In this document: piece by piece, positions 21,712 to 32,819 of the stretch
Numbering within the stretch: the first letter of the stretch is position 1
How the letters are laid out: every line of letters starts with the position of its first letter
Origin: Pyronema omphalodes
Taxonomy: Eukaryota > Ascomycota > Pezizomycetes > Pezizales > Pyronemataceae
NCBI GenBank assembly: GCA_024516155.1
Contig: JAJJXM010000055.1
Span: forward strand, 62,001-126,000
Length of the DNA stretch: 64,000 nt
Reading direction: 5' to 3'
Made by a program: the position numbers and the translations under genes
The notes under the pieces: model-generated
The model's database searches: none
Seen by the model: the letters and a program-made list of their open reading frames with translations, nothing else
What the model was told of the DNA's origin: nothing

Positions 21712-23506
21712 TTACTTTCGATCCAGTGCTCGCCCCCCTTTCTCCTCGTCTGTAGTTGCGCAGACTCTCCTCTTTATCTTGTTGAGAACATCTCTACCAT
21801 GTCTCAACGCAATCTCGACACTTTCAGGTTCAGGAACACCATGAACGTTGGGTCCCCTCCTCCACCTCCCTCCGAAAGATCCACACCGACACCTAGTGGA
21901 GCGCGCAAACGCCCCACCGTCCCACCTGCCGATAACGAACCGAGACCGGCCACCGCCGGCGTTTCACTTGCCGAACCAGACCGCCAACTCCTCCTCCAGC
22001 TATCCCTACAAGTCGAGCGAATGGAGAAAGCCTTGCTTTCGTCCCAAGCCACCAGCACCAACCGCATACGCGAACTCGAGAAACAAGTCGCCTCGATCAC
22101 GGCAGAGCTGAACCGTACGCGCCGACAACTCACCGCCACCCCTGCACCCCACATGCCACCCGGCAACCCCACCGCAAGGGGAAGGTCCACCACACCAGCA
22201 CCCACACCAGCCGCCCCCAAACCACAGAAACCAACCACCGGCAATCTTAGCTGGGCTGAACGCGTCTCCGCATCAGTTGAAGGCAAGGATCAACACTTTA
22301 CAACCGTGTCGCGCAAAAAGAAGAAGCAAACACCGGCCCCCATCATCCCGAAAGCCCTCCCCCGTATCGAAAGGGAGATTATCATCACACTGGACAACCC
22401 AACACTGACTAGGAGTCGAGAAGAGGAAGCCACCAACGTATTGATGGTCCTTAACAACGCCATAATGACGTCCGACGATATCCCTCTTCCTCCACTCACT
22501 CTTGCAAGGATCAATGACCACAGGAAACTGGTATTGACGACCACCTCCAGCACCCCGGCCTCTGCATACGAGCCATACATGCAGATGTTGCTCAACAAAA
22601 TTCACTGGTTGAAACCAACCTCCGGAACCAACAACAGCCGCTGGACTAAATTCCTAGTCCACAACATCCCAACCGCAGCCAATGGTGTAGGCGTGAAAAA
22701 GCTTATCGAATCAACCTACCCCACGCTCAAACTCATGCAAGAGCCTCGCTGGCTAGTTCCAGATGACCGCCGTCTCAACAAACAAGCCTCCGCCATGGTG
22801 ATCGCCCTTAGCGGTATGGTCAACCTCACCCAAATCGGCACCAACACCCTCCTTCCCTGTAATCGCAAGTGCCGGATTACCGAATACTTCTCCTGGACAC
22901 CAACCACACAATCCCGCAACTGCCAAGCTTATGGCCACCACACTGCTCTCTGCAAAGCAGAGAAACCAACTTGCGCTATCTGAGCCCAACCACACCACAC
23001 CAAGGACCACCAATGCCCTATCCCCTCCTGCCGCGCAGGAAAAACTTGCACCCACCCACCGATGAAATGCGCTCTGTGCAGTGCTGCTCACCCAGCAACC
23101 GACCCCCTTTGCCCCGTACGGATCAAACATCTCCCGGCCGGGAAAGGCAAGGCCCCCGACACTGACAACGATTTGTCTATGGAGCGCGAGCTCTAATGAC
23201 TACACAAATATCGTCCCACACGTCTCAAACTCCCCACTTGACCCGCGTAAAATCGTAGCTTTTCCTTTGTTTGTTTTTGTTTTTGAAGGGCTAGTTTAGG
23301 TTTCCTTTGTAGGGTTTATGTGTTTTGTTTTGTTCCTGTTTTTGTTTGAAATACCCTGGGCATAGCCGGATCTCCTGTGCATAGTATTATAGGTCGCGCG
23401 GGTGGTTGCATCCCAGAGCAACTGCGGTGTTGCAGGGTATGGGTATGAAGTAGGTGGAGCGCAATAGGCATAGTAGCTCTAGTCGCAATAAACAAAGATA
23501 AGATAA
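21712..23506 (+). mobile_element. ORF1-only LINE unit 1
   Basis: Short 5' leader, ORF1 and a 3' UTR ending in the conserved tail (GGGTATGAAGTAGGTGGAG block, AATAAACAAAGATAAGATAA), with no ORF2. The period to unit 2 is exactly 1802 bp. Flanked by GATTAGT at 21705-21711 and 23507-23513. Confidence 0.85.
21799..23196 (+). pseudogene. LINE ORF1 protein, unit 1 (premature TGA)
   Basis: Reads 394 aa from ATG 21799 to TGA at 22981-22983, then continues in the same frame to TAA near 23196, the natural end seen in unit 3. A proline-rich N-terminus, a leucine-rich coiled coil (residues about 60-110), a central domain shared with unit 4, and C-terminal zinc knuckles. The TGA replaces TGC, the first Cys of the second knuckle (CAIC). 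The first Cys of knuckle one is Ser here (TCC for TGC). Unit 2 shares both changes. Confidence 0.85.
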
Positions 23507-23513
23507 GATTAGT

Positions 23514-25308
23514 TTACTTTCGATCCAGTGCTCGCCCCCCTTTCTCCTCGTCTGTAGTTGCGCAGACTCTCCTCTTTATCTTGTTGAGAACATCTCTGCC
23601 ATGTCTCAACGCAATCTCGACACTTTCAGGTTCAGGAACACCATTAACGTTGGGTCCCCTCCTCCACCTCCCTCCGAAAGATCCACACCGACACCTAGTG
23701 GAGCGCGCAAACGCCCCACCGTCCCACCTGCCGATAACGAACCGAGACCGGCCACCGCCGGCGTTTCACTTGCCGAACCAGACCGCCAACTCCTCCTCCA
23801 GCTATCCCTACAAGTCGAGCGAATGGAGAAAGCCTTGCTTTCGTCCCAAGCCACCAGCACCAACCGCATACGCGAACTCGAGAAACAAGTCGCCTCGATC
23901 ACGGCAGAGCTGAACAGTACGCGCCGACAACTCACCGCCACCCCTGCACCCCACATGCCACCCGGCAACCCCACCGCAAGGGGAAGGTCCACCACACCAG
24001 CCCCCACACCAGCCGCCCCCAAACCACAGAAACCAACCACCGGCAACCTTAGCTGGGCTGAACGCGTCTCCGCATCAGTTGAAGGCAAGGATCAACACTT
24101 TACAACCGTGTCGCGCAAAAAGAAGAAGCAAACACCGGCCCCCATCATCCCGAAAGCCCTCCCCCGTATCGAAAGGGAGATTATCATCACACTGGACAAC
24201 CCAACACTGACTAGGAGTCGGGAAGAGGAAGCCACCAACGTATTGATGGTCCTTAACAACGCCATAATGACGTCCGACGATATCCCTCTTCCTCCACTCA
24301 CTCTTGCAAGGATCAATGACCACAGGAAACTGGTATTGACGACCACCTCCAGCACCCCGGCCTCTGCATACGAGCCATACATGCAGATGTTGCTCAACAA
24401 AATTCACTGGTTGAAACCAACCTCCGGAACCAACAACAGCCGCTGGACTAAATTCCTAGTCCACAACATCCCAACCGCAGCCAATGGTGTAGGCGTGAAA
24501 AAGCTTATCGAATCAACCTACCCCACGCTCAAACTCATGCAAGAGCCTCGCTGGCTAGTTCCAGATGACCGCCGTCTCAACAAACAAGCCTCCGCCATGG
24601 TGATCGCCCTTAGCGGTATGGTCAACCTCACCCAAATCGGCACCAACACCCTCCTTCCCTGTAATCGCAAGTGCCGGATTACCGAATACTTCTCCTGGAC
24701 ACCAACCACACAATCCCGCAACTGCCAAGCTTATGGCCACCACACTGCTCTCTGCAAAGCAGAGAAACCAACTTGCGCTATCTGAGCCCAACCACACCAC
24801 ACCAAGGACCACCAATGCCCTATCCCCTCCTGCCGCGCAGGAAAAACTTGCACCCACCCACCGATGAAATGCGCTCTGTGCAGTGCTGCTCACCCAGCAA
24901 CCGACCCCCTTTGCCCCGTACGGATCAAACATCTCCCGGCCGGGAAAGGCAAGGCCCCCGACACTGACAACGATTTGTCTATGGAGCGCGAGCTCTAATG
25001 ACTACACAAATATCGTCCCACACGTCTCAAACTCCCCACTTGACCCGCGTAAAATCGTAGCTTTTCCTTTGTTTGTTTTTGTTTTTGAAGGGCTAGTTTA
25101 GGTTTCCTTTGTAGGGTTTATGTGTTTTGTTTTGTTCCTGTTTTTGTTTGAAATACCCTGGGCATAGCCGGATCTCCTGTGCATAGTATTATAGGTCGCG
25201 CGGGTGGTTGCATCCCAGAGCAACTGCGGTGTTGCAGGGTATGGGTATGAAGTAGGTGGAGCGCAATAGGCATAGTAGCTCTAGTCGCAATAAACAAAGA
25301 TAAGATAA
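23514..25308 (+). mobile_element. ORF1-only LINE unit 2
   Basis: Near-identical to unit 1 in leader, ORF1 and 3' UTR, with a few substitutions (for example ATG to ATT at the 15th codon). It starts after GATTAGT at 23507-23513 and ends before GATTAGT at 25309-25315. Confidence 0.85.
23601..24998 (+). pseudogene. LINE ORF1 protein, unit 2 (premature TGA)
   Basis: Same length and domain order as unit 1, with the same TGC to TGA change (24783-24785) and the same Cys to Ser change in the first knuckle. The shared lesions mean units 1 and 2 come from one broken copy, either by tandem duplication or by serial insertion from one source. The truncated 394-aa product would keep the coiled coil and central domain but lose the RNA-binding knuckles. 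Confidence 0.85.
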
Positions 25309-25315
25309 GATTAGT

Positions 25316-27098
25316 TTACTTTCGATCCAGTGCTCGCCCCCCTTTCTCCTCGTCTGTAGTTGCGCAGACTCTCCTCTTTATCTTGTTGAGAACATCTCTG
25401 CCATGTCTCAACGCAATCTCGACACTTTCAGGTTCAGGAACACCATTAACGTTGGGTCCCCTCCTCCACCTCCCTCCGAAAGATCCACACCGACACCTAG
25501 TGGAGCGCGCAAACGCCCCACCGTCCCACCTGCCGATAACGAACCGAGACCGGCCACCGCCGGCGTTTCACTTGCCGAACCAGACCGCCAACTCCTCCTC
25601 CAGCTATCCCTACAAGTCGAGCGAATGGAGAAAGCCTTGCTTTCGTCCCAAGCCACCAGCACCAACCGCATACGCGAACTCGAGAAACAAGTCGCCTCGA
25701 TCACGGCAGAGCTGAACAGTACGCGCCGACAACTCACCGCCACCCCTGCACCCCACATGCCACCCGGCAACCCCACCGCAAGGGGAAGGTCCACCACACC
25801 AGCCCCCACACCAGCCGCCCCCAAACCACAGAAACCAACCACCGGCAACCTTAGCTGGGCTGAACGCGTCTCCGCATCAGTTGAAGGCAAGGATCAACAC
25901 TTTACAACCGTGTCGCGCAAAAAGAAGAAGCAAACACCGGCCCCCATCATCCCGAAAGCCCTCCCCCGTATCGAAAGGGAGATTATCATCACACTGGACA
26001 ACCCAACACTGACTAGGAGTCGGGAAGAGGAAGCCACCAACGTATTGATGGTCCTTAACAACGCCATAATGACGTCCGACGATATCCCTCTTCCTCCACT
26101 CACTCTTGCAAGGATCAATGACCACAGGAAACTGGTATTGACGACCACCTCCAGCACCCCGGCCTCTGCATACGAGCCAGACATGCAGATGTTGCTCAAC
26201 AAAATTCACTGGTTGAAACCAACCTCCGGAACCAACAACAGCCGCTGGACTAAATTCCTAGTCCACAACATCCCAACCGCAGCCAATGGTGTAGGCGTGA
26301 AAAAGCTTATCGAATCAACCTACCCCACGCTCAAACTCGTGCAAGAGCCTCGCTGGCTAGTTCCAGATGACCGCCGTCTCAACAAACAAGCCTCCGCCAT
26401 GGTGATCGCCCTTAGCGGTATGGTCAACCTCACCCAAATCGGCACCAACACCCTCCTTCTCTGTAATCGCAAGTGCCGGATTACCGAATACTTCTCCTGG
26501 ACACCAACCACACAATGCCGCAACTGCCAAGCTTATGGCCACCACACTGCTCTCTGCAAAGCAGAGAAACCAACTTGCGCTATCTGCGCCCAACCACACA
26601 ACACCAAGGACCACCCATGCCCTATCCCCTCCTGCCGTGCGGGAAAAACCTGCACCCACCCACCTATGAAATGCGCTCTTTGCAGTGCTGCTCACCCAGC
26701 AACCGACCCTCTTTGCCCCGTACGGATCAAACTTCTCCCGGCCGGGAAAGGCAAGGCCCCCGACATTGATAATGATTTGTCTATGGAGCGCGAGCTCTAA
26801 TGACTGCACAAATATCTTTCCAAACTTGACAAACTCCCCACTTGACCCGCGTAAATTGTAGCTTTTCCTTTGTTTTTGTTTGAAGGGCTAGTTTAGGTTT
26901 CCTTTGTAGAGCGAATATGTTTTGTTTTTGTTTCTGTCTTGTTTGATATACCCTGGGCATAGCCGGATCTCCTGTACATAGTATTATAGGTCGCGCGTGT
27001 GGTTGCATCCCAGAGCAACTGCGGTGTTGCAGGGTATGGGTATGAAGTAGGTGGAGCGCAAAAGCCATAGTAGCTCTAGTCGCAATAAACAAAGATCA
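25316..27098 (+). mobile_element. ORF1-only LINE unit 3 (intact ORF1)
   Basis: Same plan as units 1 and 2 with a more diverged 3' UTR (1783 bp). It ends in the tail CAATAAACAAAGATCA followed by GATTAGT at 27099-27105. No ORF2 sequence at all. Confidence 0.85.
25403..26800 (+). CDS. LINE ORF1 protein, intact (465 aa)
   Basis: Nucleic-acid-binding, Gag-like ORF1 protein expected to coat LINE RNA. Coiled coil at about residues 60-110, central domain at about 175-350, then knuckles from residue 372: CRNCQAYGHHTALC, a CAIC...C segment, CTHPPMKC and CALCSAAH...C. All Cys and His positions lost in units 1 and 2 are present here. It has no partner ORF2 in its own unit; unit 4 downstream carries a related ORF1 with a decayed ORF2. 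This could be the active helper or decoy copy of the array. Confidence 0.88.
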   Translation: MSQRNLDTFRFRNTINVGSPPPPPSERSTPTPSGARKRPTVPPADNEPRPATAGVSLAEPDRQLLLQLSLQVERMEKALLSSQATSTNRIRELEKQVASITAELNSTRRQLTATPAPHMPPGNPTARGRSTTPAPTPAAPKPQKPTTGNLSWAERVSASVEGKDQHFTTVSRKKKKQTPAPIIPKALPRIEREIIITLDNPTLTRSREEEATNVLMVLNNAIMTSDDIPLPPLTLARINDHRKLVLTTTSSTPASAYEPDMQMLLNKIHWLKPTSGTNNSRWTKFLVHNIPTAANGVGVKKLIESTYPTLKLVQEPRWLVPDDRRLNKQASAMVIALSGMVNLTQIGTNTLLLCNRKCRITEYFSWTPTTQCRNCQAYGHHTALCKAEKPTCAICAQPHNTKDHPCPIPSCRAGKTCTHPPMKCALCSAAHPATDPLCPVRIKLLPAGKGKAPDIDNDLSMEREL

Positions 27099-27166
27099 GA
27101 TTAGTTTACTTCTCGGTCAAAGGTTGCACAGCCTCCTCTATTGCTTCTACCCTTTCGCTTTCTCCT

Positions 27167-28660
27167 TTGCTTGGGAACACAATGTCCCAGCAAAGTATCC
27201 CCATTTTATTCTCCCAGCAACAACAACAGCAGCAGCAACGCGCCGCCTCTGCTGCCCCTGCTGCCTCTCTCACTCAACCCCCTCAGTCTGACTTTCTCTC
27301 CCCGACCCCTTCTCGCCTCGGAACCCCGGCTCCCCAACGCATTCTTGCTACCGGCACTAGCTCCCCTCGCAAGCGCCTCAACAACACTGCCCCGGACGAC
27401 ATCAACCGCCCCACCATGTTGGAGACCACTAGCTCCACCCTCCTGAACCAGATTCTTGCGCGCTTTGACCGCATGGAAAACGCCTTTGCCCACGCTCACA
27501 ACGCCAGTGCCAATCGCATCGCCCAACTTGAACGACACGTCACTGAACTCACCAACCAAATCCGCAAACTTCAACCCGCCAACACGAAGACCACCGGAAA
27601 AGCACCTGCCGAACAGGGCCACGCCACTGCCCCTGCGCCCACCCCTGCCGTCCCCCTCTATCAGCCCACCCCTCTGCATGAACCCACCAATGTCTGGTTC
27701 AATGGGCCGTCCATTGCCTCTAAGCTTACTGCCGCTCCCGAAGAAAAACCATTTACCATCGTTCAGGCCAAGAAAAGGAAGACCCCCACCACCTTGATCC
27801 CGAAAGCCCTCCCACGTGTCGACCGCGAGGTCATTATTACTCTTGAAGGAAAGATCACCAACCCGGAAACCACTGCCGATGAAGCCCTTGTCGCGATCAA
27901 CAAAGCCATCAAGGACTCTACTGATATCACCCTACCCCCTTTCACCCTTGCCCGCATCACTAGCAACAACCGTCTTGTCCTCACCACCAACCCCTCGACC
28001 AAAGCCGACGCTTACGCCCCCTACCTGCCGATCATCACCAACGTGACAAACAGCTTCCAGCCATCCGAGGCCCGCATCAATGAACGCTGGACAAAGATAC
28101 TTCTGCACAACGTGCCAACAAACGCCACCCCCTCCTTCATTCGTTCAGAAATTGAGTCCACATACCCGTCCCTTCGTCTTGGCCAGGATCCCCGATGGCT
28201 AGTCCCTACTGAACGCCGCGCTGGAAAAGCTGCCTCCTCCATTGTTGTCTCCCTTGTCGGTACAATTAACTTGAGAAAGCTAGGTACCACAAGACTAGCA
28301 ATCTGCAACCGCCTCTGCAAGATCGGCGAATACCACTCATGGCAACCCACCTCACAGTGCACCTACTGCCAGGAGTTTGGACACCACCCCAAACTCCGCA
28401 AAGCAGTTGAATCAAGATGCGCAGTGTGCGCCCAAAACCAGGCTACCCGGACCCACCCATGCACCATCCCCTCCTGCAAAGGTGGAATGTCATGCACCCA
28501 CCCACCAATCAGATGCTGCAACTGCAACCAGCCACACAAAGCCAATGATCCCACGTGCCCATCCCGCATCAAACACCTGGAACAACTCAACAACGCCACC
28601 CCTGCCGACGAAAGCATGCAACCCACACCTGACGAAATGAGAACCGATGAGCAACTATGA
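27167..28660 (+). CDS. ORF1 protein of unit 4 LINE
   Basis: 497 aa with glutamine-rich and proline-rich N-terminus, coiled coil, a central domain homologous to ORF1 of units 1-3 (RWTKILLHNVP against RWTKFLVHNIP) and zinc knuckles from CTYCQEFGHH onward. The last Cys of the first knuckle is Arg (KLRKA, CGC for TGC), the others are present. The stop TGA overlaps the ORF2 ATG as ATGA at 28657-28660, suggesting coupled termination and reinitiation. An upstream ATG at 27141 opens a different frame and is not used here. Confidence 0.88.
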   Translation: MLGNTMSQQSIPILFSQQQQQQQQRAASAAPAASLTQPPQSDFLSPTPSRLGTPAPQRILATGTSSPRKRLNNTAPDDINRPTMLETTSSTLLNQILARFDRMENAFAHAHNASANRIAQLERHVTELTNQIRKLQPANTKTTGKAPAEQGHATAPAPTPAVPLYQPTPLHEPTNVWFNGPSIASKLTAAPEEKPFTIVQAKKRKTPTTLIPKALPRVDREVIITLEGKITNPETTADEALVAINKAIKDSTDITLPPFTLARITSNNRLVLTTNPSTKADAYAPYLPIITNVTNSFQPSEARINERWTKILLHNVPTNATPSFIRSEIESTYPSLRLGQDPRWLVPTERRAGKAASSIVVSLVGTINLRKLGTTRLAICNRLCKIGEYHSWQPTSQCTYCQEFGHHPKLRKAVESRCAVCAQNQATRTHPCTIPSCKGGMSCTHPPIRCCNCNQPHKANDPTCPSRIKHLEQLNNATPADESMQPTPDEMRTDEQL

Positions 28661-31600
28661 ACAGCACAACGAAAATGGACACAGCATGTGTGCAGCTGCT
28701 GAACTGCGCAAAAGGTCATGCTACAACAACATCAGCACTATTTTCATTTGCTTCTAACCCCAAAACACTCATCATTCTCTTGCAAGAACCCGCTATCGAA
28801 TACACTAAACTCCCCCCCACACACCCTGATTTTCATATATTCACCCCCACCAACGACAAACCCCTGTGCGCCACTTACGTACGCCGGTTGCCAGGAGTCC
28901 ATGCCTCAACTGTTTTTACCCACCAGAATTCATTCCTTGGGACCAAACTATCCCTACCTGACATAGCCCCACTAATGATCTACAATTTCTACTCACCGGG
29001 AAAACCAAATGCAATAGCCGAGCTCCTCCCTTCCTTCCGACCCCAACTACCTGCCATTATCATGGGTGACATGAATGCGCACCATGAATGGTGGGGCAGC
29101 ACTACGACAATTGACGACGACCAGCTCAGACGCCACTGAGACCACTCCGACACCATAGCCAACTGGATGGACAGCCACCAGTTCTCTTTGCACAACCAAC
29201 CAGGCATCCCGACACACTACCCGCGCAACGGCATGAGACCGTCCGTCATCGATCTATGCTTCTCTGCAGGTAGCATAACAGAAAAGATCCTGATGCACGA
29301 AATCAACCCCGACTCAACCTCCGATCACGCCATATGCACCATCCACATTGACCTCAGCACCCCTGCCCAGACACCCAAACGGGCATGGCGAAAGGCTGAC
29401 TGGACACTCTACCAACGAACAATCATCGACAACCCTGTAGACCTGGATAATCTTACCAGCCCAGAAGCAGCCCTGCACGCTGCAGACCTTATCACCACCA
29501 TTATTCACAAAGCCACAGATGTAGCAGTACCATGGGTAAAACCAAGAGCTAAACAAGCACCATGGTGGCACCCAGACCTCAACAAAAAGAAAAAGAAGTT
29601 ACAACAAGCAGAAAGACGCTTTCGCTCCAACCGTACCAACCCGACCGCCAGACTGCAAGCAAAGCACCAACGATACGAATGGAAACAAGCCATACAATTC
29701 GCCAAAGAACAGTACTGGGTGACTAGACTGCAGAACAGTAATGCCACCGACGTCTGGAACTGCGTTAGATCAGCAAATACACACAGCAAACCCCTCCCAC
29801 CACTAGAAGGCAAAGATAGTTTCCAGGACAAGTGCGACATCCTGAGAAATGCCTGATTTCCACCCCAATCACACAACCCTCCAAACATCCCCCCCAATTT
29901 CGTCAAGCAACACAAAGCAACACCTGACCCTTTCACCCCAATTACAGACAATGAGGTCAGCCAAGTTATCCGAAAACTTCATTACTCCTCAGCACCCGGA
30001 CACGACAACATCACCTACCAACTGATCGCACAATTCCACCTTGCACAACCAACAGCACTAGCTAAATTATTCAACGCCCTCCTCCACTACGAGACCTTCC
30101 CTGCCCAATGGAAGGTAGCCAGATGCGTAGTGATTCCCAAGCCCGGCAAGACAAACTATACATCACCCAAATCTTACCGCCCAATCTCCCTCCTCCCCTG
30201 CATATCGGAAGTATACGAAAAGATAGCTGCCCTCCGACTTGCCAAAACAGCATCTGACTGCCTTGCAATATCACAACATCAAATGGGAGCCAGACAACAG
30301 TATTCCGCCATTGACGCCCTCCTCACCATACTCACACCAATCAGCACTGACCTTGCTATCCCAACAACCGGCAAACTAAAACACCCTCCACGACCAACCC
30401 TCTTAGCACATGACATTGAAGGAGCTTTCAATAACACCAATCCCAGACTACTCCTCCAAGTCATGCAACAACGTAACATGCCACCCTACCTCATTGCATG
30501 GACCAAAGCCTTCACCTCCGACCGAACACTAGCATTCTCCTTTGACCAACAGCTCGAACCCCCGAAAGCCTTCTGCTGTGGCTTACCACAAGGATCCCCT
30601 GCATCGCCAATCCTCTTCCTCATCTACGCCAACGCGATGCTCGAAGTAACCCACCAACCAGCAAAAGAACTGACCGCCTCCTACGTTGACGATACCGGCC
30701 TCCTCCAATCTGCTAACTCCCGAAAATTCGCCATCGATCGCCTGAAGACTCGGACCGAACACTACACAGAACGTGGCAGACACCTCGGACTCTACCAAGC
30801 GCAAGCCACCACAAAGTCACTGACCTCACCAAACTACCACAACTCTCTTTGGACAACAAAACAATCACACCAACACGGAAAATCAAATACCTCGGCATCA
30901 ACATCGACGAATCCCTCACATTCATTCCCCACACCACACAAGCAGCATCGACCGGTAAGAACACTCTCGGATCACTACTTCACCTTCGACACCGGTCAAA
31001 TGGCCTCAACACCCACATGGCCCGACACCTTATCCTTACCCTCCTCCTCCCGGAAATGTTATGGGGCTCCCCAGCCTGGTGGACCGGCAAAGACACAACC
31101 CTACGCCCCCTAGCAGCCACCTACCACAACGCACTACGGTGGGCAACTGGACTCCCACTCAGCACAAACCTCACGAAACTACGCATCTGTGCTCACCTGC
31201 CACCCCTACACGTCTATCTGGACTACCTCTCAGCACGATACGCCTTGCGACTCCTCTTCCTACCCACCCACCACCCCCTGTCCGGACTTAAACCAAACCC
31301 AAAATGCCCGAAGACAGTACCCGGACTCTCCCACCTTCGACAACACATACAACACCTTCTCAGCAACAACATCGAAAACCGAACCACACCACCATCCTCT
31401 TTCTCGATGCACAACTCCCCCTCTCCGAACCCGAACAAAACTGACGAACCAAACACACGACACACACAATGGTTGACATCACTACCCCCGACACATACGT
31501 ACTTTACACAGACGGATCCAAGCTTGACGATAACTACACTGGATGCGGAGCAACACTCTACAAGACGACACCCAACAGTCCTGAACACCTATCATCCCAC

Positions 31601-32410
31601 CACTGTCACCTCCGCCAGCAATGCGAGGTCTACGATGCCGAATTACATGCCACCACCGAAGGACTACGACTCCTTGACAACTACACGCCGGCCCTTGTGT
31701 ACCTTTGCCTCGACAACCAAGCAGCAATCGCCACACTTCAACACAACGCCGAAAACCATCAATACGCCAGGGAAACTCTCAACCTGGCCGAACTCCTCAC
31801 GACTCAAGGGTGGTCCTTCACCACCATCTGGACCCCCTCCCACACAGACATTACCGGAAACGACCTTGCCGACAGCCTTGCCCAAACCGGAGCACAGTCA
31901 CGAAATCAATGCCGATCCACAATAACCTCACATGCATGGATGAAATCACAAATCCGCCAACGATTCCTCCAACAATGGCAGAATAACGCACCTGATGGAC
32001 TACCCCCATCCCTGATGTACCCAAAACACCTTCAACACCTACCATTCCGCACCTCCCGGGCATTATACCGGATCCGATGTGGACGAACACCCATTGACCC
32101 CCATCCGGAGCAACCCCCTACACCATGCGACTGCGGCACAGGATTCATATCCTCCCTACACTACCTTCTTCACTGCCCAAAGCTGCTTGCGGCAAGACAG
32201 GAACTATATGCGTCAACCAGCACGACAATAACACTACACGAACTGTTCAACGATCACACCAGCATAACTGCGCTGTTGAAATTTGCTAGACGGACTGGAC
32301 TTGGATACTCGAAGGAGATACACTGCAGGACTACACCACTGAGGAACAATGATAAGGAAAGGATGGATGGAGGGATAGCAACTCTGGGATATGGAGCTTT
32401 TGACGGATGA
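28657..32410 (+). pseudogene. ORF2 of unit 4 LINE: endonuclease, RT, RNase H, zinc finger
   Basis: APE endonuclease with LLQEPA, GDMNAHH near 29065 and SDHA near 29322. RT with SAPGHDNI near 29992, SYRPISLLP near 30174, HDIEGAFNN near 30412 and catalytic YVDD at 30682-30693. RNase H with YTDGS near 31506, DAEL near 31637 and DNQAAI near 31714. A C-terminal CX1C...HX4C finger (CDCGTG...HYLLHC) near 32128-32180. Inactivated by in-frame TGA at 29137-29139 and 29854-29856 and by frameshifts near 30790 and 31470. TGA 32408-32410 is the natural end. Confidence 0.88.
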
Positions 32411-32587
32411 TTGTTTTCTTATCCTATGTTCTGAAAATACTTGATTTAGATATACTTGACCTGTACTACATGTTTTCCTTTATATTTCTTTTGCTGGTTT
32501 TAGGTACTTTGGCGGTATAAGGGTATGAAGAAGGTGGAGTGCGATAGCTATAAAGCTCTAGACACAATAAACAAAGATCAGATTAGT

Positions 32588-32692
32588 CAACTTCCTGGCT
32601 TCTTGAGAAAATCTATTAGTTGAATACCTTTCGACGAAGCAAAACTGATCGGACAAACCTCTGTATTGAAAGCCTCAATACCCAGGTTCACA
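32588..32692 (+). repeat. 5' LTR of element G, part downstream of the LINE array
   Basis: CAACTTCCTGG...CCCAGGTTCACA. It differs from 38513-38617 at about three positions, so the LTR ends are about 97% identical. Confidence 0.88.
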
Positions 32693-32819
32693 CTATAAAC
32701 TTAAGGCTCAAGCTACTAAGTTTACTTATCGACACGAACACGGAAGACCCTCTTCTAGGGCAAGACAACAACACAAGATCCTCCACAAAAGAACTACAAA
32801 GAAATACATTCAATCAACA
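32693..32819 (+). other. Leader of element G
   Basis: 127-bp leader before gag, shared with element C (11761-11887). No tRNA 3'-end primer site of the TGG type is evident. Confidence 0.65.

Larger units (their letters stand above)
27106..32580 (+). mobile_element. Full-length LINE, unit 4 of the array
   Basis: 5475 bp with ORF1 and ORF2, flanked by GATTAGT at 27099-27105 and 32581-32587. Its 3' tail (GGGTATGAAGAAGGTGGAG, AATAAACAAAGATCA) matches the tail of the ORF1-only units and of the fragment ending at 38505, so all share the sequence the RT would recognise. Confidence 0.88.

Noticed and set aside
21804..22286. 160-aa minus-strand ORF repeated in all three LINE units
   Set aside because: Mirror of the Pro/Thr-rich start of ORF1; it recurs only because the units are near-identical.
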